From positions 62,001-126,000 of the forward strand of contig JADNRY010000178.1 in NCBI GenBank assembly GCA_015501585.1: a DNA stretch of 64,000 nucleotides, given 5' to 3'. Source of the stretch: Rhodocollybia butyracea (taxonomy: Eukaryota > Basidiomycota > Agaricomycetes > Agaricales > Omphalotaceae). Shown here in pieces: positions 44,625-54,470 of this stretch (position 1 is its first letter; every line of letters begins with the position of its first letter). A program made the translations under genes and the position numbers. The notes below the pieces were generated by a model. It made no database searches and had not been told where the DNA came from. It was given only the letters and a program-made list of their open reading frames with translations.

Positions 44625-44899
44625 ATTTAAGAAATTTGTGACTCAAGTACAAAATTACAGAATGAAAAATCATTGAAAATCAGCGAGGTGCAATGGCTGA
44701 ACGATGATGAAGTTTGAACCGTCGGGCTGCACTGATTGAGGCTGAATCACCGACAATCACCGACGGGCGCCAATGAACTTTCCCAGTCCGAGTATATAAC
44801 TCCAGAACATCTCAGTCTACACCCTTTCCTCACACTACGCTACTCTTTCTGTAATTCAGCAACTACAGCTAGTCTCCGTAACTTCACTCCCTCACTCCC
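44625..44899. other. Noncoding interval
   Basis: Contains a short stretch of CATTGAAAATCAGCGA-like repeats related to the minisatellite at 37.3-38.2 kb, then a pyrimidine-rich leader-like sequence. No gene is seen. Confidence 0.35.
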
Positions 44900-45204
44900 G
44901 TGGTGTTGTTCCTGGAGCAATTTGACAATCTGAGTCTTGCGGCAATGGAGTATGTCGAGGGTCAATCTTTGGAAGACCTCTATGGCATAGCGCCATTGTC
45001 GCCTGATGTCCAACAGGCTGTCCCAATGGCTCTCGAAATTTTGCAAATGGGGAACTTTGTCTTTGGAGACTTGCCCAGGCCAAACGTGATGCTGGCAAAT
45101 GGAACGCAACCGGTGAACGAGCGTATTCATTTTATAGATTCCAACTGGGCTGGAGAAGAAGGTCCGAGGGCATTCAGTGTTGTACAAAAGGACCACATAC
45201 AAGC
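44900..45204 (+). pseudogene. Protein-kinase-like C-lobe fragment
   Basis: Motifs of a fungal kinase-like fold are in order: AMEYVEGQSLEDLYG (hinge region), NFVFGDLPRPNVML (the catalytic-loop position, with F-G-D-L replacing H-x-D-x) and RIHFIDSNWAG (the DFG position as I-D-S). The N-lobe with its Lys and Gly-rich loop is absent. After HIQA the LTR element begins. Beyond the element and the CAAGC duplicate the frame reads ALVL and stops at about 47492. The missing N-lobe and the changed Asp-Phe-Gly suggest an inactive remnant. Confidence 0.6.
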
Positions 45205-45586
45205 TGTAGGAATTTGGACTGGAATATTTGCAAGTGCCTCCATGTACAAACCTGAACTGACTCATATGGACTGGAGTCATAATGTGTCAATATTGCATTG
45301 ACTCATTTGTAGTACATAGCTACTGTGCATTGAGTCATTGACTGTGCATGACTGTACAATGATTCTAAATGACTCATAATGACTTGCCTGGACTTAAAGC
45401 AAGTCAATTCCCTTATGTAGTGTAGTATACAATTGTATGGTATATAAGTACCTAGTTTTATGGAATGAGACCCCATCGGGTTGTTGACCCAGGGCTTTAC
45501 CCATCCCTACCCTCTGGTGTGCTTTTGTCCCCACATTTGGAGGATGAGCGTAGCTTGTATCTGAATTTTCCCCCTTTACAACAACA
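45205..45586 (+). repeat. 5' LTR of the gag-only element
   Basis: 382 bp, TG...CA type with a TATATAAG motif near 45442 that would serve as promoter. It is near-identical to 47085-47466. Confidence 0.93.
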
Positions 45587-45654
45587 CAACCCGATACCAC
45601 CCTTGTAACTTGCAGCCTTTGTACAGTGTGTACATTGACTGGACCTGGAACCTT

Positions 45655-46015
45655 TGACTGTGCAGGTAGCACAATTAAAGCCGTAACTGAAGTGGATATT
45701 GTACAGGTAGTACAACCACTGCACCCGTAACTGAAGTGGAGATTGTACAGGTAGTACAACCACACCGTAACCCCGGATTGCACAGAAAGTGTGCAACAGC
45801 GTAACCGTAACCCGGATTGCACAGAGAGTGTGCAACACACGTAACCATATTACCGTAAGGATTGCACAGGTAGTGCAACAGAGGTAACCGAAACCGAAAC
45901 CCCCGGATTGCACAGGTAGTGCAACAGACGTAACTCGAAACCCATCCAGATTGCACAGGTAGTGCAATAGTAGCTGGACCGTAACCGTAACCCGCAACTG
46001 CACAGGTAGTGCACT
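45655..46015 (+). repeat. Tandem hairpin array in the LTR-element leader
   Basis: About nine units, spaced roughly 35-50 bp, each carry a small inverted repeat of the form TTGCACaggtaGTGCAA or TTGTACaggtaGTACAA, separated by CCGTAACC-type spacers. Several stems vary on both sides together (GCAC/GTGC against GTAC/GTAC), which keeps the pairing. It lies between the 5' LTR and gag. Confidence 0.85.
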
Positions 46016-46177
46016 GTACCGAAATTGTGACTCACATTGACTATTGCCGTGGGAAATTGGAATTCCCGGAACCGAAATTTGATCTTGTGACCGCAAACCC
46101 GCAAGTATAAGTAGCACTTGTTGTGTTCTGCACCCCAGCTGAACCCCGAAATTTGGAACCCATATTGAATTGTAATC

Positions 46178-46975
46178 ATGGCTTCTACTACACCGCTACG
46201 TTTTACACTATTGAACGACACCAACTACGAAACATGGCAGATTCAGATGGAAGCTGCTCTTATTGAAAGGAAACTTTGGAATGCAGTTAGCATTACCATT
46301 AACCCAAAGAAATCAGATGGGTCTGATAAGACGGAAACCGAAATCATGGCAGAATATGGATCTACAAAGAGAGCTAGAGATTCTGCAGCAATGGCCGAAG
46401 CTAGAGCAATGATGATTATGCGTGTTGATCCCAGCCAATTGTCACATATGCGAGACCGTGACCCCATGGAGATCTGGAATAATCTCAGGAATGTCCACTG
46501 TGCCCGTGGATTTGCAACAAGTTTGGCATTGCGCTGTAAATTCCTTACAGAGAAGAAAGGAACAAGAAGTATGCAAAGTTGGATTGGTCATATCCAGACT
46601 TTGGCATTTATTATGGAGGAATCTGGAATACCTGTGAATGACCAGGATAGGATTTTGGCACTGACAATGGGATTACCCCCAGAATATAGTGCTGTCATTA
46701 TCAACTTTGATTTGACCTCACCCGGAATGCTCACGTATGAGCATGTTATTACTAGATTGTTGAATGAGGAGACTAGACAGGATTCTCTCCCACAATCTGA
46801 TGTCGGAAACCCTGTATTGGAGGGCGCATCTGCTGCATTTACTAGCAGGAAACGTCCCAAATCTCAGGTTACTTGTTTTAATTGTCAGAAGAAGGGCCAT
46901 TACAAATCTGAATATCCCGACCTCGAGAAGGAAAGCAAGGCTCACTATGCTGATGATATTGAACTTGCATGGTAG
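46178..46975 (+). CDS. Copia-type Gag protein
   Basis: A 265-residue protein starting MASTTPLRFTLLNDTNY, the usual opening of Ty1/copia Gag, with W in YETWQIQMEAAL, then the UBN2-type helical domain (MEIWNNLRNVH, LALTMGLPPEYSAVI, LLNEETRQ). Near the C-terminus is a zinc knuckle CFNCQKKGHYKSEY in which the fourth ligand, normally Cys, is Tyr. Gag assembles virus-like particles and binds the element's RNA; the knuckle change may weaken RNA binding. The frame is undamaged and ends 109 bp before the 3' LTR, and no frame for Pol follows. Confidence 0.92.
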   Translation: MASTTPLRFTLLNDTNYETWQIQMEAALIERKLWNAVSITINPKKSDGSDKTETEIMAEYGSTKRARDSAAMAEARAMMIMRVDPSQLSHMRDRDPMEIWNNLRNVHCARGFATSLALRCKFLTEKKGTRSMQSWIGHIQTLAFIMEESGIPVNDQDRILALTMGLPPEYSAVIINFDLTSPGMLTYEHVITRLLNEETRQDSLPQSDVGNPVLEGASAAFTSRKRPKSQVTCFNCQKKGHYKSEYPDLEKESKAHYADDIELAW

Positions 46976-47084
46976 AATTTTTATTCTTACCAACTTATGA
47001 ATCAGGGGGTGTTAAAACATACCTGATATTCTTTTGTGTGTCTATTAATTTTTATTGTTGTACACTTTGACACTTGAGGGGGTG

Positions 47085-47466
47085 TGTAGGAATTTGGACT
47101 GGAATATTTGCAAGTGCCTCCATGTACAAACCTGAACTGACTCATATGGACTGGAGTCATAATGTGTCAATATTGCATTGACTCATTTGTAGTACATAGT
47201 TACTGTGCATTGAGTCATTGACTGTGCATGACTGTACAATGATTCTAAATGACTCATAATGACTTGCCTGGACTTAAAGCAAGTCAATTCCCTTATGTAG
47301 TGTAGTATACAATTGTATGGTATATAAGTACCTAGTTTTATGGAATGAGACCCCATCGGGTTGTTGACCCAGGGCTTTACCCATCTCTACCCTCTGGTGT
47401 GCTTTTGTCCCCACATTTGGAGGATGAGCGTAGCTTGTATTTGAGTTTTCCCCCTTTACAACAACA
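47085..47466 (+). repeat. 3' LTR of the gag-only element
   Basis: Second 382-bp copy, followed by the CAAGC duplicate. Visible differences from the 5' LTR are GCT/GTT in ATAG(C/T)TACTG, CCC/CTC in CATC(C/T)CTACC, and two in GTAT(C/T)TGA(A/G)TTTT. Confidence 0.93.
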
Positions 47467-47471
47467 CAAGC

Positions 47472-48456
47472 AGCGCTGGTACTGTAACAACGTCGACTGG
47501 TAAATAAGCAGAGACTCAGACAAAAAGTTTTGGTCTAAAATCCTCAAAGGTACGAGCTATAGAATTGTTATAATTGATAGACGCTCATACATATATATAT
47601 CAGTGCTTATCGTACGGTTTATCTGCCTTCAAGCTTCAAGCCTTGCTGCCAACGAGGACGAGACTCTTCGGCCATGACCTACCACCGTTAATCAAACTTG
47701 GCCTGCTTTCGCTGCGTGAGTTTCTCTCTTCTTTCTTTGGCTTTCCGTTTTTGAATGTCTCGTTTTCCTTCTGTAGATTCGGTTATATCTTTTTTGGAGA
47801 CCGCTCTCAGTGTATCAACGATGTTTTACCGCTCTCAAGTCTTCTACAAATCCAGTCAACTGAACTCCCGGTCCCTAGTAAAATGCAGAGGTGGCGAATG
47901 CATGCCCGCCAACTCCGCGTATGACTAGATGCTGTAAAAGAAATCTCCCAGGCACCATCTATTGACATGGATGCGGATATGTCGGACCAAGATGCTGGTC
48001 CTTCCCGCAATGTTGGTGGTGCCGTACCTGGAGACCTTGACTTCGTATATCACACTGTGTGATTTAAATTAGATCTGACTGCGATCGTACGGAGGTGAAC
48101 GTGAAACGCCGCCGAAAGACCGCACCCTACGGACGTGTTCATTTATTTGATCACGGTGTATGCCCCCCTCTTCCTAGTAGGCGTTTCGCCGGACGGTCGT
48201 ACCAATGGCGGACTTAGTAAACCAGCGTAAAACCTGACGAACGGTTCAATATTGTGACAGGGGGGTGTGCATCGCGCGAGGATTAAAAACCCTCCCTGTC
48301 CTTGTAGGAAGTAGCTTGTAACCAAAACCAGCGACGTGTACGCCGGATCTTAAATTAATTACTTATTGAAAGTTCTTTTGAACACACTATCTTGTAAGTA
48401 CTACGATAACTGCAATTCCCGCAGACGGTATTAACCGAGGCCATTCAGGGAAGTTG
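47472..48456. other. Noncoding interval
   Basis: The end of the kinase-like frame, then no recognised gene. A Helitron-like end of the inverted-stem type lies at 47893-47928. Confidence 0.35.
47893..47928 (+). repeat. Helitron-like 3' end, copy 6 (inverted-stem type)
   Basis: GGCGAATGCATGCCCGCC hairpin followed by AACTCCGCGTATGA and CTAG at 47925-47928. It is close to copy 5. Confidence 0.5.
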
Positions 48457-48997
48457 AACCCTAACTCTAACCCTTAAACCCTAACCGTACGTACTGTCAT
48501 CTAGAAAATGACGGACACATGCTAATATGTCAATTCATATAGCCTAACCCCTAAACCCTAACCCTAACTGGGCCTTACGGCCCGGTATCCCAACCCTAAC
48601 CCTAACCGGCACTACACGCCGAACCCTAACCGGTAAGTTAGGCCCGTAGTTTGGGCGTCTCTTCTCTCGGCCTGTCGGCTAGTGACCCGTAGACGCCTGG
48701 GGCGCTAAACAGGTAGCGCGCTTAAGGTGACGTAAGATTCCGATCGACAGCTGTCCTCGGCAGATCTCGGCGTTCTGTGCTAACCCCGCGGAATGTCAAG
48801 TGGCTTTGATGCTAAATCCGTCTTCTCGGGCTTCGGACTTATTAATAAGGTTTTAGTAGTTAGCCGATGCGACCGTACATCAGACGACGCTCACTAAGCG
48901 TTTAATGTACAAGAAGTATTTTTAGATTTTGGCAGCATGGAACTGTCCAATAGCACTAACAACGCTCTAACATGTGTTCCAAGATACAGGCAAAGTT

Positions 48998-49161
48998 CGT
49001 CAAGTACCAGAAGTACTATCGACGAGCAGTGTAAGTCTGTGACGATGTGAAACAGCCCTGATGAGCTATAAAAGCGAAAACAGGATCTGGTGTAAGAAAG
49101 TATCTTACACCCTGTTGGCTGTTTTCGCTCTTACCAACAAACTAACGAACCAGGCCCTAAC
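48998..49161 (+). repeat. 164-bp subtelomeric hairpin block, copy 1
   Basis: Starts CGTCAAGTACC, contains nested inverted repeats (AGCGAAAACAG against CTGTTTTCGCT, and GGTGTAAGA against TCTTACACC) and ends in CCAGGCCCTAAC, running into CCCTAA repeats. Confidence 0.92.
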
Positions 49162-50356
49162 CCCTAACCCTAACCCTAAGTCCTCTGGCATAGAAACGTG
49201 GCTTTTAGACGTCGAACGGGTATGTATTTCAGATCAGCTTGTAAATCGACTTCCGACGTTCTTTTAGAAGCGCTGCTTCATTTACATCTCGAGATCTTAT
49301 GCATTGACCGGCCTCACGATATTTGTGCTACCTGTGCGTCTTTCCGTGCGCATATCTATCCCGTTTTTTAATTGATTCATAGGTGGGACGCGTCACATCA
49401 AACTCTTTACTTTTTACTCATCGGAGATTCCGCGCTTGCGACGGCGATTAAAACGAATGGTCTTTTAATGTACGCGGATACTTTTGGACTTTCTAGACTT
49501 GTATTGTTATATCTTGGACATTGTTGTATCATTCGTTGCGTTAATGTTGTTGTATTCATAAATCGTTGTATCTTGGCTTACTTTGTTGTATCTTGGACTC
49601 GTCAGTTGCCACGAATGTTCAATATTTGCTTATATTGTTCTGAAATTGCCAGTGACTCGTCAATTACTCCCAGTATTTGTGGCGAGGGCTTTATCCGATA
49701 AGATAAGATTATCTATCCCCTTATGGGTTATCGTGAAATTTGGATTTGTCGTCGCTCAACCCATACGTGAATACGGCGCCAAATGTTCCCCGTCCTGCAT
49801 GCCTTGGTATTCTTCTTCTTCGCTTCTGAATTCGACAGCCCATTCATTTTTGCAATACCGTACAAGTTTTTGTTTTAATTCTTGCATACTACATAACACG
49901 CGTCAATACAACAACCTCAAATCTTCCCCATACTGTATACCTCACTATCAATTTTGTATAGTGCAATATCCCTCAATACTACAGAAATTAATACACCGTT
50001 TGTCACTTAGGTGTTCAAATGCGACCATGAATTGTGGTTGTACTGAGCTGCCCACTGTGCCGCGTACCTGCCAAGTGTAGTGTATACGAGGGACAGGTAC
50101 AGTAACAGTGAGCTTCTGTGTGACAGTGCATGGCCCGCACATCACAGAGACAATTCCTTGTCGTAGTAAGCTGTATCTACCCGTGTACCACACAACCTGG
50201 CCTGCTTCCTGGCCTACACAGGACGGAGAATGTGTGTTTGTATCTTGGTGCAGGGGAGAGCCCTGGCTCTTTTTGGCTGGAGGGGTCAACCCCTACCAAT
50301 CCCTAACGCCGTAAAAATACATCCTATATAACCCCCTAACCCCTAACCCTAACCCT

Positions 50357-50520
50357 CGTCAAGTACCAGAAGTACTATCGACGAGCAGTGTAAGTCTGTG
50401 ACGATGTGAAACAGCCCTGATGAGCTATAAAAGCGAAACAGGATCTGGTGTAAGAAAGTATCTTACACCCTGTTGGCTGTTTTCGCTCTTAACCAACAAA
50501 CTAACGAACCAGGCCCTAAC
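50357..50520 (+). repeat. 164-bp subtelomeric hairpin block, copy 2
   Basis: Near-identical to 48998-49161, in direct orientation, bordered on both sides by CCCTAA repeats. One base is missing on one arm (GCGAAACAG for GCGAAAACAG) and one is gained near CTCTTAACC. Confidence 0.92.
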
Positions 50521-50526
50521 CCTAAG

Positions 50527-51300
50527 TGCAAGTCATACAGTACACAAAAGCGATAAAGTACACAGTGCACATCAAGGTAAGTTTGTACACTGGCATTGAT
50601 AGGGTACACCGCACACGTCGTGGATGTGCACAAACGTGTAAAACACAATGAAGAACCAAAAAAAATCATTGGCCAGAGAGGGAATTGAACCCCCGCCTAC
50701 TTGATAGAAGTGTACTGGAGCTCACAGGTTATTCTACCAAGTCGTCATTTACCACTAGACTATCTGGCCATGACTACATCCCACGTTAAATTGTGCAAGT
50801 CATAGAGTACACAGTGCACACACCTCCAGGCACGTCCACGACGTGCACGGTGTACCGTATCAATGCCAGTGTACCGCCTTACCTTGATGTGCACTGTATA
50901 CTTGATAACTTTTGTGTACTCTATGACTTCCACACATCCAAGCACGTCTATGACGTGCACTGTGTACTTTACCACTTGGACAAATTCATGGATGTGGATG
51001 TATCAGGGGTCCTAGTGTACACCATGCACGTCGTGGACGTGCCTGGATGTGTGGGAGTCATAGAGTACACAAAATTGATCAAGTACAGAGTGCACATCAT
51101 GGTAAGGTGGCACACCGTACACATCGTGGACGTGCCTGGAGGTATATACACTGTGTACTCTATGACTTACTGAATTTGTGCAAGTACACAGCGCACGTCG
51201 TAGACGTCTCCTGATGTGGGCAAGTCATAGAGTCCACAGAGTACACCGCACACCTCCTGGAGGTGGGTGGATGTGTGAAAGTATATACTCTATGTTATAC
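50527..51300. repeat. Fold-back repeats rich in GTACAC and GTGCAC
   Basis: The string GTCATAGAGTACAC and its reverse complement recur (about 50795, 50920, 51057, 51155 and 51225), with GTGCAC, CACGTC and TGTAC motifs between. Several can pair into large stem-loops. The tRNA gene lies inside the field. Open frames here arise from the repeats. Confidence 0.75.
50670..50769 (-). tRNA. tRNA gene with intron, anticodon uncertain
   Basis: On minus, the acceptor arms GGCCAGA and TCTGGCC pair over all seven positions and are followed by A. The D region has TAGTCTAGTGGTAA (A box) and the T arm GGGGGTTCAATTCCCTC (B box) pairs. Arms ACTTG and CAAGT form the anticodon stem, with 34 nt between them, so an intron of about 27 nt is present. 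A run of seven T follows 4 nt after the 3' end, a Pol III stop. Standard numbering gives anticodon AGA (Ser), but the variable region is only about 5 nt, which does not suit tRNA-Ser. Confidence 0.8.
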
Positions 51301-51462
51301 AGCATACAGCCCAAGCCCCATAAACCTCTAATATCAGCACCCTGCCCACACTACAGTCCCTCCCCTAGCGCACCAAGTCCAAACCCTATGCTCCTCCAAA
51401 GCCAGAATGTCCAGGGGCCGTGCAGACCCTAGGCCACTCCTAAGCCACCCCTAGGCCCTCCC

Positions 51463-53806
51463 CTAGGGTTGAGAAAACCCTACATGGATCCTACATGCCT
51501 CTAATAACCCCCCCTCCTTCCACATCCTCGTACAAACCCACGGGACCTCGTCGCTCGCCTCTCCGGATATATGCCCCGTCCCTTCTAGGGACGCCTTCAA
51601 TTTTACCAACCCACTACTAGTGATCTGGCGCAACCCAACGATCTGCCGCGTAACCCTCATCACAGAGTACACACACGCAGAGGTCACGAGCGTATACATC
51701 ACACACCCTGAAGCGTAGTCGAGGTAAGCCCCAGGATCTGGGCCGTGCGCGAGAATAGAGAGGGAGCCTAACATTATGGTTAGGAGCACGACGAGGGGAA
51801 TATGCAGACCGAAAACCATACAGTTCATGTTTGCGAGCCAGTCAGTGAGATGGGTGGGTTTGAGGGTCTGGTGCAGCGGGAGGGTGGAATCGATGCAGGA
51901 CTGGAAGGGTAGCATGTACAGTTCAGAGCGTTCCGCTCCGCGTCATACGCTTCAGCTTTTTGGATCCTTTTTTCCGTGTACCGGGTAAAGTCCTTATAAT
52001 CCAAAAACGCTTCTACGAATGCATTACCTCCTTAACACAGTGAAGGATCATTCACGGCGTGCGCCAAGCGCCGATAGCGAGGATGGAGAGCGTGTAACAG
52101 GCCAGGATGAGGACGAGCTGGATGTAGGGACGGAGCGCGCGCGAGTATATGTACAAGTGTATTGGGGAACCAGGGTGAGTAGCTACACCAAGGGCTTTGG
52201 AGAAACATTGGCCAGCGCGGAACAACTAGGTAAAGATATGAGAGTTAGGGCTTGAAACATGGTTTGAGAACTCACCCTATATCAGCAGGATCGGTACCAG
52301 ATCCCTATTTAGCGATACTATCTTCCATCTTCTTATACCGTGCATACTGCAAATCCGCGTCGTAGAGGGGTAACACCCCAAAGATGAGTTCCCAAAGAGA
52401 ATAAGGCGTACTGTGTAAAACGAATCGTGGTTAGTATGGATGATAGGAGAGGATATCGACACTTACCACGAAAACAGCCCTCAAAAGATACTCGATCCTT
52501 GTCCGGCAAGTCACTTTCAACAGCACATCCTAAGTTGCTCAGATCTAAATTTGCATCCCACTCCGCAACCCCTGCAGCCGGCTTGTGTGCACGCGACGAC
52601 TTTTCAACCATTGAGATGAAGATGGATAGGAACTGGGAAAGGGATTTCCAAGCGTAAGTGTTGGCGTCTCCGCCGCCGCGCATACTTCTACTTCTTTATC
52701 CGCGATGACATTTAAACCAGGTAGGGTAGGTGGAGTAAGGGTCTCCGCGAGTGATACCAGAGTCTGGTAAGGGTATCATGGCACGGACTTGTATGCGCAA
52801 GATACATATGGATAGTCAGCACTAGGGGAGAGAGAAATGCGCAGGAGGCTGGGAGGGTCCGTATGTCCATGCAGTAAACTATGTGCTGCTGTACACGTTG
52901 TACGCGCAGAGAGGAGTGTAAGGAGCATACCGAGGGCTGTACGAAGAAATATACGATGGATTGTAAGGAGTATAACGAGTATATGGCGCCAAGGATGGAG
53001 TCGCACAGCGATCGATATGGAACCAAATATATCGGGGGCGGAGTTGAAGAAGGGTGAGCTGAGTGGAGAAATGGGTTTGGAGTGGTAAAGTCGTTCGGCG
53101 GGGTGTAGGGCCCGTAGGAGTTTGGGGTTATAGAGGCGTCCTAGAATGGGAAAGGGGGCGGGGACACGGGGTAGAGATTATCGTGATCCCCACCTCGCAT
53201 CTACGCTTGCGATCTCCAGCTATGTCATCGCCCAACCCCGACCTCGTATTCCTTCGTTCAGACTTGAACATAGGGTCAGGCCATGCGACTACGGCTGTGC
53301 GGCGGTGGCGTCCAGTTGTTTGCACTAGGGTTTGGGGCAGTTGAAGGGAAGTCGAAGATCGAGGGTGGCGTCGAATCTTGCATGCGACATATTCGGAAGG
53401 GGTGGAAGTGGGGTAAGCAGCGGCGTTAGTTAAATCTAAGGGGATGTAATAAGCAGTAACAATTAATAAGTCAATAAAACTGCAGTAAGGACGTACACTG
53501 TTGCAGAGCACTTCGTCGAACTGCTTCAAATGCCCGTAGTCTTTCGTAATATCACCTATGCTAATTTGGTGTCCCTCGGGGCGGCGGTCCTGGTGTAGAA
53601 CGTTGTCCTGGAATCTGTATTACATCTGCAACCAAGTAGGCAAACGCACGAGAATAATAATTGACGAACGTACCCATTACTAGCACGAAACGACTTTTTT
53701 ATCGAGTATTTCTGGAATGAAAGCTTCTGTGGATTAGGTTAGGACTTCTCGAGTAACCAAATGAGCTCAAGGAGATCAAGAAAAAGATAAGTTTCGAGGC
53801 TTCCAT
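51463..53806 (-). pseudogene. Multi-exon membrane protein with signal peptide (copy B), probably broken
   Basis: A start exon at ATG 53806 encodes MEASKLIFFLISLSSFGYS, a good signal peptide. Further exons carry GHQISIGDITKDYGHLKQFD (about 53590-53503), DLTNAAAYPTSTPSEYVACK (about 53450), EKSSRAHKPAAGVAEWDAN (about 52620-52550), and a last part at 51915-51463 with two hydrophobic helices (GLHIPLVVLLTIMLGSLSIL and SGCVMYTLVTSACVYSVM). The exon matching the membrane helix of copy A near 52400 has an 8-nt loss that breaks the frame. It is a secretory-pathway membrane protein of unknown family. Confidence 0.45.
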
Positions 53807-53973
53807 GGTCTGGTGCTCCATCGTCAAATAATAACAAATCTAATAATCTCTGTTGACTGTAATAATACACGCTAAGAGGGGAAACCTGCATATGAGGCAG
53901 TAGTTATATGTACTCCCGGAGCGCTAATGACTAGAGAAGAACATTAGCCTGGTTTACCGTGTTGAAAGAAAAG

Positions 53974-54350
53974 TCACGCACGAGGGTCCTCCCCAGGACC
54001 GATTTCGAAAACATCCGGACCAGTAAACAGCACCTCTGCAAGCTCCTCCATGTATATCGGATACTCGATTGTCTTCATCTTCAACTCATTCAGATCCACG
54101 CTCAGCGCCTCTAATCCAACCGACAGCACCCTGACCAACGGTAACTTATCAGACCGCTTGGAGCCAAGAGGATAAGCGAGTGCAAATGTATGGGTATTTC
54201 CAGTGATGTGGGTTTGTTTCACGGAGGAACTCCATAATGCTCAGGTCAACGTCAAGGATTTTCGACATGTTCTCGCTGCAATAGGTAATATCGAGATGGT
54301 TTGCAACCTTCGTGCGATCCAAAGCATATCCTTTAACATAGCGTGCGCCC
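53974..54350 (-). pseudogene. Unknown protein exon, frameshifted in copy B
   Basis: Same exon as 20983-21352. A one-base insertion near 54220 (TGTTTCACGG against TGTTCCCGG in copy A) breaks the frame between MEFLRE and AHITGN-like sequence, so only the last 80 or so residues stay open. Everything else, including the stop and the GPGEDPRA end, is conserved. Confidence 0.5.
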
Positions 54351-54470
54351 TGTGAAACGTGTCAGCCAAAATTCTTAGCAGTGCTCAATCAAAGACAACA
54401 GACCATCGTAGTAAAGAGCAAAGAAAATGTGGCGCCAAATTGATTTGTAAACAGCTTTCATCCATCGATC

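Larger units (their letters stand above)
45205..47466 (+). mobile_element. Gag-only copia-type LTR element (TR-GAG-like)
   Basis: A structurally complete 2,262-bp element: LTRs of 382 bp at both ends starting TGTAGG and ending CAACAACA, flanked by a CAAGC duplication (45200-45204 and 47467-47471), and a purine tract GAGGGGGTG just before the 3' LTR. I counted only about four differences between the LTRs, so it is young. The interior codes for Gag alone; protease, integrase, reverse transcriptase and RNase H are absent without any trace. This matches the terminal-repeat-with-GAG design described in plants and implies mobilisation by an autonomous relative. Confidence 0.92.
48457..50526 (+). 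repeat. Interstitial telomere-type (CCCTAA) clusters
   Basis: Short arrays of CCCTAA with variants (CCCCTAA, CTCTAA) occur at about 48457-48488, 48541-48570, 48591-48608, 48622-48632, 49152-49182, 50332-50356 and 50511-50526, all in the same orientation, as at the left end of a chromosome. Between them lie unique sequences with no recognised gene, plus a TTGTTGTATCTTGGA-type degenerate repeat near 49500-49610. This marks an old chromosome end or subtelomeric unit. Confidence 0.85.

Noticed and set aside
45394..46117. Cys-rich minus-strand frames opposite the leader of the LTR element
   Set aside because: The repeating CTTCAI-like residues come from the tandem hairpin array read on the other strand.
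48640..48980. Ribosomal RNA fragment near the telomere-type repeats
   Set aside because: The GC-rich stretch has no rRNA sequence that I recognise.
50760..51173. Frames rich in Val, Tyr and Thr near the tRNA gene
   Set aside because: They are produced by the GTACAC/GTGCAC fold-back repeats and have no protein-like composition.
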